Positions 43,089 to 52,224 of a stretch of 64,000 nucleotides of DNA are shown in pieces; positions within the stretch are counted from its first letter, which is position 1; the number at the start of each line of letters is the position of its first letter. Source of the DNA: Fodinibacter sp963833495 (GTDB lineage: Bacteria > Actinomycetota > Actinomycetes > Actinomycetales > Dermatophilaceae); the NCBI GenBank assembly GCA_963833495.1, contig CAWHYJ010000015.1, positions 1-64,000 of the forward strand, given 5' to 3'. The notes beneath the pieces were generated by a model. The model saw only the letters and a list, made by a program, of their open reading frames with translations. It did no database searches and was not told the origin of the DNA. Made by a program: the position numbers and the translations under genes.

Positions 43089-43936
43089 GGGCTACCTCCG
43101 GGGTCGGCACCGACCACGAAGGTCCACGGGTCGGTGCGCACTGTGCTGATGTGGGTCTCCACCCTAGTCGCGCGCTCGCCGAGGGCAGCGCGCAGCGCCC
43201 GCTCGGCCCGGGCGAGCCAGACCTGCTCGCTGGCCCAGTGCCCGGCGTCGACGAGGTAGGGGATGCCGCCACGCGCCTCCTCGCGGGCCTCGAGGGCCGG
43301 GTGGTGGCGCAGGTCGGCGGTGACGTAGACGTCGGCACCGCTGGCACGCACGGCATCCAAGAGGTCGTCACCGGCGCCGCCGAGCACGGCGACGCGGCGC
43401 ACCACGGCATCCGGTGGGCCGGCGACGCGGATGCCGCCCGCCGCCTTCGGCAGCCGGGTCGCCAGCCGCTCGACGAAGGCGCGCAGCGCGAGCGGCTCCT
43501 CGAGGTCGCCGACCCGGCCCATCGGCTGCCCCTCCGACTCCGTCAGTGCCTGCGTGGTCGCGAGCCCGCAGGCCTCGGCCAGCGCCTCGCAGACCCCGTC
43601 TGCGGCGACGTCGGCGTTCGTGTGGGCCACGTAGAGGGCGACGTCGCCGACCACGAGGTGGGTGACGCTGGCGCCCTTGGCGCTCGTGGTCGCCACGCTG
43701 TGCACGCCGCGCAGCAGCAGCGGGTGGTGGGTGATCAGCAGGTCGGCGCCGAGCGCCCGGGCCTCCTCGATGACCGCGAGGGTGGGGTCGACGGCGAGGT
43801 GGACGCGCCGCACCGGCTGGCGCAGGTCGCCGGTGACCAGGCCGACGCGGTCCCACGACTGGGCGGTGCTCGGCGGGTAGAGGCGCTCGAGGACCTCGAG
43901 CACCTCAGCCAGGGTCGGGTCGTCGACGTCGCTCAC
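43085..43936 (-). CDS. NIF3-like dinuclear metal centre protein
   Basis: A 283-residue NIF3/DUF34 protein. Metal ligands: LLITHHPLLLRGVHS (two His), ALYVAHTNADVA (Asp) and VDAGHWASEQ (His, Glu). The family may be a GTP cyclohydrolase-like or RNA-related hydrolase; its function is unsettled. The GTG start lies two bases after the mature 3' end of the tRNA-Val gene on the same strand, so tRNA processing would create a leaderless mRNA. Confidence 0.93.
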   Translation of the reverse strand: MSDVDDPTLAEVLEVLERLYPPSTAQSWDRVGLVTGDLRQPVRRVHLAVDPTLAVIEEARALGADLLITHHPLLLRGVHSVATTSAKGASVTHLVVGDVALYVAHTNADVAADGVCEALAEACGLATTQALTESEGQPMGRVGDLEEPLALRAFVERLATRLPKAAGGIRVAGPPDAVVRRVAVLGGAGDDLLDAVRASGADVYVTADLRHHPALEAREEARGGIPYLVDAGHWASEQVWLARAERALRAALGERATRVETHISTVRTDPWTFVVGADPGGSP

Positions 43937-43937
43937 G

Positions 43938-44010
43938 TGGGCCCGGCCGGGATCGAACCGACGACCTTCGCGGTGTAAACGCGGCGCTCTACCAGCTGAG
44001 CTACAGGCCC
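43938..44010 (-). tRNA. tRNA-Val (anticodon UAC)
   Basis: 73-nt tRNA. The acceptor pairs GGGCCTG with CGGGCCC, the D arm reads TAGCTCAGCTGGTAGAGC, the anticodon loop TTTACAC presents UAC, and the T arm holds GGTTCGATCC. Discriminator A; CCA is not encoded. It is immediately upstream of the NIF3-like gene. Confidence 0.96.
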
Positions 44011-44077
44011 CGAACGGCCGGCGACCGTCGAGGTCGGCCGACCGCGCACATCATGACAGCACTCCGGACGCGGTGAA

Positions 44078-44557
44078 TCAACGCAGCGCGTCGACCTCGG
44101 CCGGCAGGCCGCCGAAGTCGCGGCGCTCCCCCGGCCCGTTGACGAGGGTCCAGTGCACGATGCCGTCGCGGCCGATGAGGAAGGTGCCGCGGATGGGGGC
44201 GCCGCTCGCCTCGTTGAGCACCCCGAACGCCCGGGTGACCTCGCCGTGCGGCCAGTGGTCGGACAGCAGCGGGAAGAAGTACCCCTGCGCGTCGGCCCAG
44301 GCTCGCAGCGAGAACATCGGGTCGCACGAGATGCACACGACCTGCAGGTCGTCGGAGACGAAGCGCTCGAGGTGGTCGCGGATCTCGTCGAGCTCCCCCG
44401 TGCAGATGCCCGAGAAGGCGAAGGGGTAGAACACGACGACGACGTTCTTGGTGGCGGTCAGCTCGGCCAGCGAGACCTCGACGCCGTTCTGGTCGCGCAG
44501 GGTGAAGTCGGGCGCGACCTGGCCGACGGCGAGCGGTGCCAGGGTGGACGTCATCAT
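44078..44557 (-). CDS. ahpE: Peroxiredoxin, AhpE type
   Basis: One-Cys peroxiredoxin of 159 residues. The N-terminal strand is VGQVAPDFTLRDQNG; the peroxidatic Cys52 lies in YPFAFSGICTGELDEIRD; the catalytic Arg side is RAWADAQGYFFPLLSD and GTFLIGRDG completes the fold. No resolving Cys in the usual place. Matches Rv2238c by type and by neighbours. Two adjacent ATG codons; 44557 is six bases from a CAGGAT box. Confidence 0.95.
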   Translation of the reverse strand: MMTSTLAPLAVGQVAPDFTLRDQNGVEVSLAELTATKNVVVVFYPFAFSGICTGELDEIRDHLERFVSDDLQVVCISCDPMFSLRAWADAQGYFFPLLSDHWPHGEVTRAFGVLNEASGAPIRGTFLIGRDGIVHWTLVNGPGERRDFGGLPAEVDALR

Positions 44558-44563
44558 GGCGCC

Positions 44564-44569
44564 ATCCTG
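44564..44569 (-). promoter_or_regulatory. -10-like box, leaderless-type, ahpE
   Basis: CAGGAT on the minus strand, six bases before ATG 44557. It lies inside the preceding DUF3052 gap region. Confidence 0.35.
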
Positions 44570-44583
44570 CCAGCCGCCGGGGG

Positions 44584-45027
44584 TCACCGGCGGACGCGGG
44601 TCTTCGGGGCGACCAGCTTGTGCGCGCGCCACTGGGCGGCGGCGTTGAAGGTTCCGGCGGTGTGCATGCCGGCGGTCACCGCCGCCTCGTCGATGTCGCT
44701 CGGGTCGACCTCGACCCCGGCCACCTTGGGGGTCAGCAGCACCACGAAGCCCCCCTCGTCGAGCACCCCCACCATGTCGACGAGCGCGTCGCCCAGGTCG
44801 CCGTCACCGTCTCGCCACCAGAGGAGGACCGCGTCGGCGCCCCCGGTGTAGTCCTCGTCCTCGATCTCGGCCCCGCAGTGGTCCTCGACGGCGAAGCGGA
44901 ACTCGTCGTCGGTGTCGGTGTCGTAGCCGAACTCCTGGACCACCTGGTCGCGGTTGAACCCGAGGCGCTCGACGACGCCGGAGCCACTGGTGCCCGGGTC
45001 GGTCGGCGGTGGGGCGGGGGTGTTCAC
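44584..45027 (-). CDS. DUF3052-family protein
   Basis: A 147-residue protein of the actinobacterial DUF3052 family (Rv2239c homologue by context). After a Pro-rich 15-residue start come VVERLGFNRDQVVQEFGYDTDTD and DAVLLWWRDGDGDLGDALVDM; the C-terminus is basic (FNAAAQWRAHKLVAPKTRVRR). No enzymatic motif. In related genomes it is described as a conserved neighbour of ahpE. GTG 45027 is preferred because the longer frame runs into the PH-domain gene. Confidence 0.88.
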   Translation of the reverse strand: MNTPAPPPTDPGTSGSGVVERLGFNRDQVVQEFGYDTDTDDEFRFAVEDHCGAEIEDEDYTGGADAVLLWWRDGDGDLGDALVDMVGVLDEGGFVVLLTPKVAGVEVDPSDIDEAAVTAGMHTAGTFNAAAQWRAHKLVAPKTRVRR

Positions 45028-45031
45028 GGTC

Positions 45032-46585
45032 TCACGGCCTTTCTGGTTCGGAGGAGCCCGGCGGGTGCCGGGTCCAGTCCACCAACCCCGAAGGGTCGCG
45101 TGCAAGGGGAACAGTCGATGGTTCTGACCTGCGGCGGGCCCACCGGGCCCGTTCGGAGACCTCGGCCAGGAAGGCCTCGGCCTCCGCCACGTCGAGGTGC
45201 GCCACCACGGGTGACACCGGCCCGGGCGCCGGCACGACGTGCGCTGTCGCCAGGCCCAGTCGGCCCTCGAGCCAGCCCTGGCTCAGCGTGAGCGACTGGA
45301 TCCGGGCGTGTGGCACCGCGACCGCGCGTCGGGTGAGCCGGCCGCTACGCAGCAGCACGGCGGTGGTGCCGTCGGACCAGCCCTGGCGCCGCCACGACAG
45401 GGGGTCGAGCCAGCGGGCGGCCGCGGTGCGGCCCCGCCACGCGGGCTCGCCGCCCTCGCCGAGCACGGCACTGTCCCAGGCGGCCGCCGGCAGCCCGGGC
45501 GCCAGGAGCGTGAGCACCTGCGTGGCGTCGGCGAGGGTGCCCACCGGCAGCAGGGTGGTCTCGCGGTGGCCCTCGTTGTCGCCCTGGCCGCCGGAGCCGG
45601 CCACGTTGACCCGGATGCGCCACCAGCCGACCGGCCGCCACCACAGCGGCTGCACGAGCTCTAGGGCCTGGATGCGGTGGATCGGGATGGTGGTCGTGCG
45701 CAGGTCGGTCAGGCCCTCCTGCACGCGCACCCCCGTGCCGGCGTCGGCGAGGTGGAAGTTGCCGTGGGTCAGCAGCTCCTTGAACCGGCTCCACGCGATG
45801 CCGATGGCGACGGGCAGCAGGGCCGGGATGCCGGCGAGCGCGAACGGCCCGACGCTGCGCACCCCGGCGCCGAGCAGGCCGAAGGCGACGAAGGCGCCCA
45901 GGGCGATGGTCGACCCGTGCAGGATCGTGGCGACGAACAGCCGGCCGTTCGGCACCTCGAGCACCGGGCGCAGCGGCAACGCCGGGTGCGGCACGGCATC
46001 CGAGGCGTTGGTGGAGGGGGTGCTCACCTCGTCGTTGCGGCCGGCGAGGTCGAGGAGGTGCTCGCGCAGCGCCTCGGCGCGCGCCAGGTCGAGGAAGGAC
46101 AGGGTGAGCGTGGAGTCGGACCCGCCAGCGGACTGGACGACGACCCGGGCCAGGCCGAGCGCGCGGGCCAGCAGCGGGCGCGACAGCTCGACCGCCTGCA
46201 CCCGCTCGAGCCGCACCTGGCGGTGCTGCCGGAAGAGCACGCCCTGGCGCAGCTCGACCTGGCCGCCGCCGACCCGGAAGCGGGAGAAGCGCCAGCTGAC
46301 CCAGTTGACCAGGGCGATGACCCCGAGGAAGAGCGCCAGGGCGACCAGCGCGAGCAGCGGGTGGGCGACCGCCTGCTCGAACGGGTCACCCCCGCCGCCG
46401 GGCTCGTCCGGGCCGTCGACACCCACCACGACGTCGCCGAAGCCGAAGGAGGACAGGAAGTTGTCGAACAGCCGCGAGGCGGCGAAGCCCAGGATCGCCA
46501 GCATCACCACGCCGCCCCGGAGCAGCGGTGAGAGCGGGTGGAGCCGCTGCCACTCCCCCGAGGGCTCCGGAACCGGCTCCGTCAC
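45032..46585 (-). CDS. PH-domain membrane protein (YdbT/DUF304-like)
   Basis: A 517-residue membrane protein with repeated bacterial PH (bPH2) domains. Two N-terminal hydrophobic segments (about 22-45 and 72-98) precede the first PH unit (RFRVGGGQVELRQGVLFRQHRQVRLERVQAVEL). Two more hydrophobic segments near 205-250 precede PH units at VQEGLTDLRTTTIPIHRIQALELVQP and RSGRLTRRAVAVPHARIQSLTLSQGWL. Function unknown; it forms a pair with the next PH protein through a GTGA overlap. Confidence 0.9.
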   Translation of the reverse strand: MTEPVPEPSGEWQRLHPLSPLLRGGVVMLAILGFAASRLFDNFLSSFGFGDVVVGVDGPDEPGGGGDPFEQAVAHPLLALVALALFLGVIALVNWVSWRFSRFRVGGGQVELRQGVLFRQHRQVRLERVQAVELSRPLLARALGLARVVVQSAGGSDSTLTLSFLDLARAEALREHLLDLAGRNDEVSTPSTNASDAVPHPALPLRPVLEVPNGRLFVATILHGSTIALGAFVAFGLLGAGVRSVGPFALAGIPALLPVAIGIAWSRFKELLTHGNFHLADAGTGVRVQEGLTDLRTTTIPIHRIQALELVQPLWWRPVGWWRIRVNVAGSGGQGDNEGHRETTLLPVGTLADATQVLTLLAPGLPAAAWDSAVLGEGGEPAWRGRTAAARWLDPLSWRRQGWSDGTTAVLLRSGRLTRRAVAVPHARIQSLTLSQGWLEGRLGLATAHVVPAPGPVSPVVAHLDVAEAEAFLAEVSERARWARRRSEPSTVPLARDPSGLVDWTRHPPGSSEPERP

Positions 46586-47100
46586 AGGCCGGCTCGCTGC
46601 GCCTCGCCACGGGCCGCGAGGCGGCTGCGCAGCGCCTCTGCCTCGGCGACGGCCAGCCCCGGGAGGGAGCCGCCACTCTCGGGTGAGGCGGTGTGGATCT
46701 CGCACGACGCGATGCCGTGTGCGCGCGCCAGCGGCCCGGACTGGATGTCGACGTACTGGAGCCGGCCGTAGGGCACGCTGACCAGGCTGCGGAACATCCG
46801 GCCCTTGCGGATGACGATCTCCTCGTCGAGCTCGACCCACGAGATCGCGCTCACCTGGCGGCCGATCAGCCAGGCGACCCACGCACCGAGCAGCACCACG
46901 GCGAGCGTGCCGAGCAGCACCCAGCGGGTGAGCAGCAGCCCGGCGGCGACCGACGCGACGATCAGCGGCACCAGCACGATGCCGAGCGTGATCAGGCGGA
47001 CCCGGGCGAGCATCGGCGAGACCGGCCGCCACGGCAGGTCTCCCCCGCGCAGGGTCACGGACTCCGCGCGTGCCGGCGTCACGGAGGTGGGGTCGGCCAT
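46582..47100 (-). CDS. Small PH-domain membrane protein
   Basis: A 172-residue protein with two transmembrane helices (LITLGIVLVPLIVASVAAGLLL and LLGTLAVVLLGAWVAWLIG) followed by one bPH2 domain (WVELDEEIVIRKGRMFRSLVSVPYGRLQYVDI in part). It is translated immediately before the 517-residue PH protein, and such YdbS/YdbT-type pairs are common in Gram-positive bacteria. Function unknown. Confidence 0.9.
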   Translation of the reverse strand: MADPTSVTPARAESVTLRGGDLPWRPVSPMLARVRLITLGIVLVPLIVASVAAGLLLTRWVLLGTLAVVLLGAWVAWLIGRQVSAISWVELDEEIVIRKGRMFRSLVSVPYGRLQYVDIQSGPLARAHGIASCEIHTASPESGGSLPGLAVAEAEALRSRLAARGEAQRAGL

Positions 47101-47106
47101 GACCCC

Positions 47107-47112
47107 AGTGTG
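47107..47112 (-). promoter_or_regulatory. -10-like box, leaderless-type, PH-domain pair
   Basis: CACACT on the minus strand, six bases before ATG 47100. Confidence 0.35.
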
Positions 47113-47114
47113 CC

Positions 47115-47933
47115 TCAGCCGAGGAAGTCGGCGACCAGCGCGTTGAACTCCTGGGCATGTTCGATCTGGGTCCAGTGCCCGCAGCGGCCGAAGACGTGCA
47201 GCTGTGCGTCGTCGATGAGCTCGAGCAGCCGGAAGGCGTTGGACAGCGGGATGATCCGGTCGTCGCGGCCGTGGACGACCAGGGTGCGGTGCGGCAGGTC
47301 GGCGATGACGTCCTCCGGGGTGGCGAGCGCGTCGACCCAGCGCTGGCGCGGGGCGGGGAACATCGCCGAGAACGACTCCTGGAACCCGGGCCGCACGGAT
47401 GCCGCGTAGCGCAGCTCGGCGAGCTCGTCGGTGGCGTAGGCCGGGTCGAAGGCGAAGATGTCGAGCAGCCCGCGCATGGTCGCGAGCGACGGCTCGTAGC
47501 CCCAGACCCGGTCGAGCCCGTCGGTGATCGGGAAGGACACGCCGCAGGCGCCCATGAGCACCAGACGCTCGACCCGGTCGGGGGCGTGCGCCGCCATCGA
47601 GATCGCCAGACCGCCGCCGAAGCTGTTGCCGACGATCGAGAAGGTGTCGAGCTCCAGGGCGTCGGCGAAGCCCAGCAGGTGGGCCCGCCACGACTCCAGC
47701 GAGTAGTCGAAGCCCTCGGGGCGGTCGGTGAAGCCGAACCCGACGATGTCCGGCGCGATGACGTCGAAGTGCTCGGCCAGGGTCGGCATCGTGAGCCGCC
47801 AGTTGGCGAAGGCCGACACCCCGGGGCCCGAGCCGTGCACGAGCAGGACGACCGGGCCGGAGCCGGACCGGTGGTAGTTCGTGGTGATGCCGTCGACGTC
47901 GACGGACAGGCCGATCTCGGGGTTGTCGCTCAT
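47115..47933 (-). CDS. Alpha/beta hydrolase, C-C bond hydrolase type
   Basis: A 272-residue alpha/beta hydrolase close to meta-cleavage-product hydrolases (MhpC/BphD type). The oxyanion loop is VLLVHGSGPGVSAFANWR, the nucleophile elbow VGNSFGGGLAIS (Ser), the acid VVHGRDDRIIPL (Asp) and the base GRCGHWTQIEHAQEF (His). Aromatic-degradation genes are not nearby, so the substrate is unclear. ATG 47933 lies six bases after TACGGT; the longer frame adds a non-conserved N-terminus. Confidence 0.92.
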   Translation of the reverse strand: MSDNPEIGLSVDVDGITTNYHRSGSGPVVLLVHGSGPGVSAFANWRLTMPTLAEHFDVIAPDIVGFGFTDRPEGFDYSLESWRAHLLGFADALELDTFSIVGNSFGGGLAISMAAHAPDRVERLVLMGACGVSFPITDGLDRVWGYEPSLATMRGLLDIFAFDPAYATDELAELRYAASVRPGFQESFSAMFPAPRQRWVDALATPEDVIADLPHRTLVVHGRDDRIIPLSNAFRLLELIDDAQLHVFGRCGHWTQIEHAQEFNALVADFLG

Positions 47934-47939
47934 GACCGG

Positions 47940-47945
47940 ACCGTA
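47940..47945 (-). promoter_or_regulatory. -10 box, leaderless-type, hydrolase
   Basis: TACGGT on the minus strand, six bases before ATG 47933. Confidence 0.5.
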
Positions 47946-48028
47946 TGCCGGGGGGTGGCCCCGGCGCCCCCCGCGTTCCGCTCCCCGCAACGCTCGGTCT
48001 GGTGCGGGGCGTGTGTTTGGATGACCGC

Positions 48029-48865
48029 ATGGGCCGGGTCACGACGCGGGTGCGCCGCACGCGGCTCGACGTCGACACGGGCGACCGCGTCGACCGCACC
48101 GACACGGTCGCGGTCGAGGAGCCACTCGAGATCCGGGTCGGCGACGAGCCGGTGACGACGACCATGCGCACGCCCGGTGACGACTTCGACCTGGCCATCG
48201 GGCACCTGCTCACCGAGGCGATGCTGCACTCGGCCACCGAGGTCGGCACGCTGATGCACTGCACCGACCTCGACGAGGACGGCTCCCCCACCTTCAACGT
48301 CGTCGACGTGACCCTGGCGCCGGATGCCGTGCTGCACCGCCCCGCCCGGGCGCGCACCGAGACGATCACCAGCGCCTGTGGTGTCTGCGGGTCGGCCACC
48401 ATCGACGCCGTGCGCACCAACAGCCGGTATGCCGTCGCCGACGACACCGTGGTCGTCGACCCGAAGGTGCTCGCCGGGCTGCCCGAGGCGCTGCGGGCCC
48501 GGCAGGCGGTCTTCGACCGCACCGGCGGGGTGCACGCGGCCGCCCTGGCGACCCCTGACGGCGAGCTCCTTGTGGTGCGCGAGGACGTCGGTCGGCACAA
48601 CGCTGTCGACAAGGTGGTGGGGGCCGCGGCCCGTGGCCGTGAGCTGCCCTTCACTGCAACGGTGCTCGTCGTCAGTGCCCGAGCGAGCTTCGAGATCGTG
48701 CAGAAGGCGAGTGTCGTCGGCATCCCCGTGGTCGTCGCAGTGGGGGCTGCGAGCTCGCTGGCGGTCGAGCTGGCCACGCAGGCCGGCATCACGCTCGTCG
48801 CGTTCGCGCGGCCTCCGCACCTGTCGGTCTACAGCCGTCCCGACCGGCTGCTCGGGCCCACGTAG
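48029..48865 (+). CDS. fdhD: Formate dehydrogenase accessory sulfurtransferase
   Basis: FdhD passes sulfur from IscS to the molybdenum cofactor of formate dehydrogenase. The 278 residues show the conserved TSACGVCGSATI loop with Cys117 and Cys120, VGRHNAVDKVVG and VSARASFEIVQKASVVGIPVV. No formate dehydrogenase gene is in the window. A weak TTGGAT box six bases before the ATG would again make it leaderless. Confidence 0.95.
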   Translation: MGRVTTRVRRTRLDVDTGDRVDRTDTVAVEEPLEIRVGDEPVTTTMRTPGDDFDLAIGHLLTEAMLHSATEVGTLMHCTDLDEDGSPTFNVVDVTLAPDAVLHRPARARTETITSACGVCGSATIDAVRTNSRYAVADDTVVVDPKVLAGLPEALRARQAVFDRTGGVHAAALATPDGELLVVREDVGRHNAVDKVVGAAARGRELPFTATVLVVSARASFEIVQKASVVGIPVVVAVGAASSLAVELATQAGITLVAFARPPHLSVYSRPDRLLGPT

Positions 48866-48983
48866 CGGACGTACCCGTCAGTAGCGTCGACGCAATTGCG
48901 CGAGCGGCGCCGATGGGGTGAAAGATGGGTGGAAACGCGCTCTGAATCCGTGCGCGACCCGTCACCGGTGAAAGGACGAGCGC

Positions 48984-51767
48984 GTGGCCTCCCGCGAAGA
49001 CGTCGGCCCCATCCTCAACGGCATCCCCACCCACCTGCCGGACATCGACCCCGCCGAGACCCAGGAGTGGCTCGACAGCCTCGACGCGGTCATCGACGGC
49101 CCCGGCCGGATGCGGGCGCGCTACCTGATGCTGCGCATGCTCGAGCGGGCGCGCGCCGAGCAGGTGGGCGTGCCGTCCCTGACGACCACGGACTACGTCA
49201 ACACCATCAGCCCCGAGCAGGAGCCGTGGTTCCCCGGCGACGAGGAGGCCGAGCGCCGCTTCCGGGCCTACCTGCGCTGGAACGCCGCGATGATCGTGCA
49301 CCGCGCGCAGCGCCCCGGCATCGGCGTCGGTGGCCACATCTCCACCTACGCCTCCGCGGCCACGCTCTACGAGGTGGGCTTCAACCACTTCTTCCGCGGC
49401 AAGGACCACCCCGGCGGTGGCGACCAGATCTTCTTCCAGGGTCACGCATCCCCCGGCATGTACGCCCGCGCGTTCCTCGAGGGCCGGCTCTCCGAGGACC
49501 GCCTCGACGGGTTCCGCCAGGAGAAGTCGCACGTCGTCGACGGTGCGCCGCTGGCCCTGCCCTCGTACCCGCACCCGCGCCTCATGCCCGACTTCTGGGA
49601 GTTCCCGACGGTGTCGATGGGCATCGGCCCGATGAACTCCATCTACCAGGCGCAGTTCAACAAGTACCTCCACAACCGTGGCATCAAGGACACCAGCGAC
49701 CAGCACGTGTGGGCGTTCCTCGGCGACGGCGAGATGGACGAGCCGGAGTCGCGCGGCCTGCTGCAGCTGGCGGCCGGCGAGGAGCTCGACAACCTCACCT
49801 TCGTCGTCAACTGCAACCTGCAGCGGCTCGACGGCCCGGTGCGCGGCAACGGCAAGATCATCCAGGAGCTCGAGGCGTTCTTCCGCGGCGCCGGCTGGAA
49901 CGTCATCAAGGTCGTCTGGGGCCGGGGCTGGGACCCGCTGCTCGCGGCTGACGGCGACGGCGCCCTGGTGCACCTGATGAACTCGACCTCCGACGGCGAC
50001 TACCAGACCTTCCGCGCCAACGACGGCAAGCACGTGCGGGAGAAGTTCTTCGACCGCGACCCGCGCACCCGCAAGATGGTGGCCGACTGGAGCGACGACG
50101 ACATCTGGTGGAAGCTCAAGCGCGGCGGCCACGACTACCGCAAGGTCTACGCGGCGTACCAGGCCGCCGTCGGGCACACCGGCCAGCCCACCGTCATCCT
50201 CGCGAAGACGATCAAGGGCTACGGCCTGGGCACCACCTTCGCCGCCCGCAACGCCACCCACCAGATGAAGAAGTTCACCCTCGAGGACCTCAAGACGTTC
50301 CGCGACAGCCTCCAGCTGCCGATCAGCGACGAGGTGCTCGAGAAGGACCCCTACAACGCGCCCTACTACAACCCGGGTCCCGACGACGAGGCCATCGCCT
50401 ACGCGCTCGAGCGCCGGCAGAAGCTGGGCGGTGGTGTGCCGCAGCGCCGTACGAAGCACGCCACCGTGCACCTGCCCGACGACTCGTCGTACTCGCAGGT
50501 GAAGAAGGGCTCGGGCAAGCAGCAGGTCGCCACGACCATGGCGTTCGTGCGTCTGCTCAAGGACCTGATGCGCGACAAGGAGTTCGGCCAGCGGATCGTG
50601 CCGATCATCCCCGACGAGGCGCGCACGTTCGGCATGGACAGCTTCTTCTCGACGATCAAGATCTACAACCCGCACGGGCAGAACTACACGCCGGTCGACG
50701 CCGACCTGATGCTCGCCTACCGCGAGGCCAAGGACGGCCAGATCCTGCACCTCGGCATCAACGAGGCCGGCTCGATGGCCGCCTTCACCGCGGTCGGGTC
50801 GAGCTACGCCACCCACGGCCAGCCGATGATCCCGATCTACGTCTTCTACTCGATGTTCGGGTTCCAGCGCACCGGCGACTCGATCTGGGCCGCCGCCGAC
50901 CAGATGACGCGCGGCTTCCTCATCGGGGCCACCGCCGGCCGCACCACTCTCACCGGTGAGGGGCTGCAGCACGCCGACGGGCACTCGCCTCTGCTGGCCT
51001 CCTCGAACCCCGCTGTCGTGCACTACGACCCGGCGTTCTCCTTCGAGATCGCGCACATCATGCAGGACGGCCTGCACCGGATGTACGGCACCGACGACTC
51101 GCTCACCGACACCGAACGCAACGTCATCTACTACCTCACGGTCTACAACGAGCCGATGGTGCAGCCGGCCGAGCCCGAGAACGTCGACCGCGAGGGCATC
51201 CTGCGCGGGCTCTACCTCTACGCCGAGGGGTCCACCCAGGGTCTGCCCGACAATGCGCCGCGGGTGCAGCTGCTCGCGTCCGGCGTCGGCATGGCGTGGG
51301 CGCTCGAGGCCCAGGAGCTGTTGCGCAACGACTGGCACGTCGTCGCCGACGTGTGGTCGGTGACGTCGTGGAACGAGCTGCGCCGTGACGGGCTGCGGTG
51401 TGACGAGGCCGCGTTCCTCCACCCGGAGAACGAGGCGCCGGTGCCGTGGGTGACCCGGCAGCTGTCCGGTCGCCCGGGCCCGGTCGTGGCCGTCTCCGAC
51501 TACATGCGGGCCGTCCAGGACCAGATCCGCCAGTGGGTGCCGGGGCGCTTCTCCTCGCTGGGTGCCGACGGGTTCGGCTTCTCCGACACCCGCCCGGCCG
51601 CGCGGCGCTTCTTCCACATCGACGGCCCGTCGATGGCGGTCCGCGCGCTGCAGTCGCTCGCCGAGGGTGGCGAGGTCGACCGGTCGGTTCCGCTGGAAGC
51701 CGCCCGCCGCTACCGGCTGTCCGACGTCACCGCGGGCTCCTCGGGCAACGAGGGCGGCGACAGCTGA
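48984..51767 (+). CDS. aceE: Pyruvate dehydrogenase E1, homodimeric type
   Basis: Thiamine-diphosphate enzyme of 927 residues that decarboxylates pyruvate in the pyruvate dehydrogenase complex. Homodimeric form as in M. tuberculosis Rv2241. The ThDP motif is FLGDGEMDEPESRG...VVNCN. Other blocks: GIGVGGHISTYASAATLYEVGFNHFFRG in part, SNPAVVHYDPAF and the C-terminal transketolase-like region with SDYMRAV. GTG start with AAAGGA eight bases upstream. The 118-base upstream gap holds a short palindrome CGCAATTGCG; no operator is assigned. Confidence 0.97.
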   Translation: MASREDVGPILNGIPTHLPDIDPAETQEWLDSLDAVIDGPGRMRARYLMLRMLERARAEQVGVPSLTTTDYVNTISPEQEPWFPGDEEAERRFRAYLRWNAAMIVHRAQRPGIGVGGHISTYASAATLYEVGFNHFFRGKDHPGGGDQIFFQGHASPGMYARAFLEGRLSEDRLDGFRQEKSHVVDGAPLALPSYPHPRLMPDFWEFPTVSMGIGPMNSIYQAQFNKYLHNRGIKDTSDQHVWAFLGDGEMDEPESRGLLQLAAGEELDNLTFVVNCNLQRLDGPVRGNGKIIQELEAFFRGAGWNVIKVVWGRGWDPLLAADGDGALVHLMNSTSDGDYQTFRANDGKHVREKFFDRDPRTRKMVADWSDDDIWWKLKRGGHDYRKVYAAYQAAVGHTGQPTVILAKTIKGYGLGTTFAARNATHQMKKFTLEDLKTFRDSLQLPISDEVLEKDPYNAPYYNPGPDDEAIAYALERRQKLGGGVPQRRTKHATVHLPDDSSYSQVKKGSGKQQVATTMAFVRLLKDLMRDKEFGQRIVPIIPDEARTFGMDSFFSTIKIYNPHGQNYTPVDADLMLAYREAKDGQILHLGINEAGSMAAFTAVGSSYATHGQPMIPIYVFYSMFGFQRTGDSIWAAADQMTRGFLIGATAGRTTLTGEGLQHADGHSPLLASSNPAVVHYDPAFSFEIAHIMQDGLHRMYGTDDSLTDTERNVIYYLTVYNEPMVQPAEPENVDREGILRGLYLYAEGSTQGLPDNAPRVQLLASGVGMAWALEAQELLRNDWHVVADVWSVTSWNELRRDGLRCDEAAFLHPENEAPVPWVTRQLSGRPGPVVAVSDYMRAVQDQIRQWVPGRFSSLGADGFGFSDTRPAARRFFHIDGPSMAVRALQSLAEGGEVDRSVPLEAARRYRLSDVTAGSSGNEGGDS

Positions 51768-51795
51768 GCGCAGATGATCGTCGCCTGGCGGCGGC

Positions 51796-52101
51796 GTGTT
51801 CTACGCGATCGGCATCGCTCCCGCCGGCCCCGACGACACCGGGTCGTATGCCGCTGCCGTCGCCGAGGCAGTGCGCATCGTCCGGGCCAGCGGCCTGCCC
51901 TACGAGACCAACGCGATGTTCACCAACATCGAGGGCGAGTGGGACGAGGTGATGGCCGTGCTCAAGCAGTGCGTCGACGCCATGACCTCCTCCCACCCGC
52001 GGGTCTCGCTGGTGGTCAAGGCCGATATCCGGCCCGGTCACACGGGCCAGCTGGCCGCGAAGGTGGCCCGCATCGACGAGGTCCTCGGGCGGGACGGCTG
52101 A
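51796..52101 (+). CDS. MTH1187/YkoF-like thiamine-binding-type protein
   Basis: A 101-residue ferredoxin-like protein of the MTH1187 family (DUF77), members of which bind thiamine or its precursor. FYAIGIAPAGPDD is the first strand, AVRIVRASGLPYETNAMFTNIEGEWDEVMAV the core and VSLVVKADIRPGHTG the closing strand. GTG 51796 aligns with the family N-terminus. It follows aceE by 28 bases, a sensible partner for a ThDP enzyme, though the link is inference. Confidence 0.88.
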   Translation: MFYAIGIAPAGPDDTGSYAAAVAEAVRIVRASGLPYETNAMFTNIEGEWDEVMAVLKQCVDAMTSSHPRVSLVVKADIRPGHTGQLAAKVARIDEVLGRDG

Positions 52102-52224
52102 CCCCGTACGGGTGAGACGCAGGTCACTCGCGCCGGCGTTGCAAGTTCTCGCAACACCCTCGTGCCGGTCGACGTCGCGCTGCTACCGCTCGCGCGATCT
52201 CATCGCCCACAGAGGGGAACCCCC

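Noticed and set aside
51774..51795. ATGATCGTCGCC as start of the thiamine-binding-like gene with a frameshift
   Set aside because: It looks like the family's MIVA start, but the GTG at 51796 already gives a full-length N-terminus that aligns without gaps.
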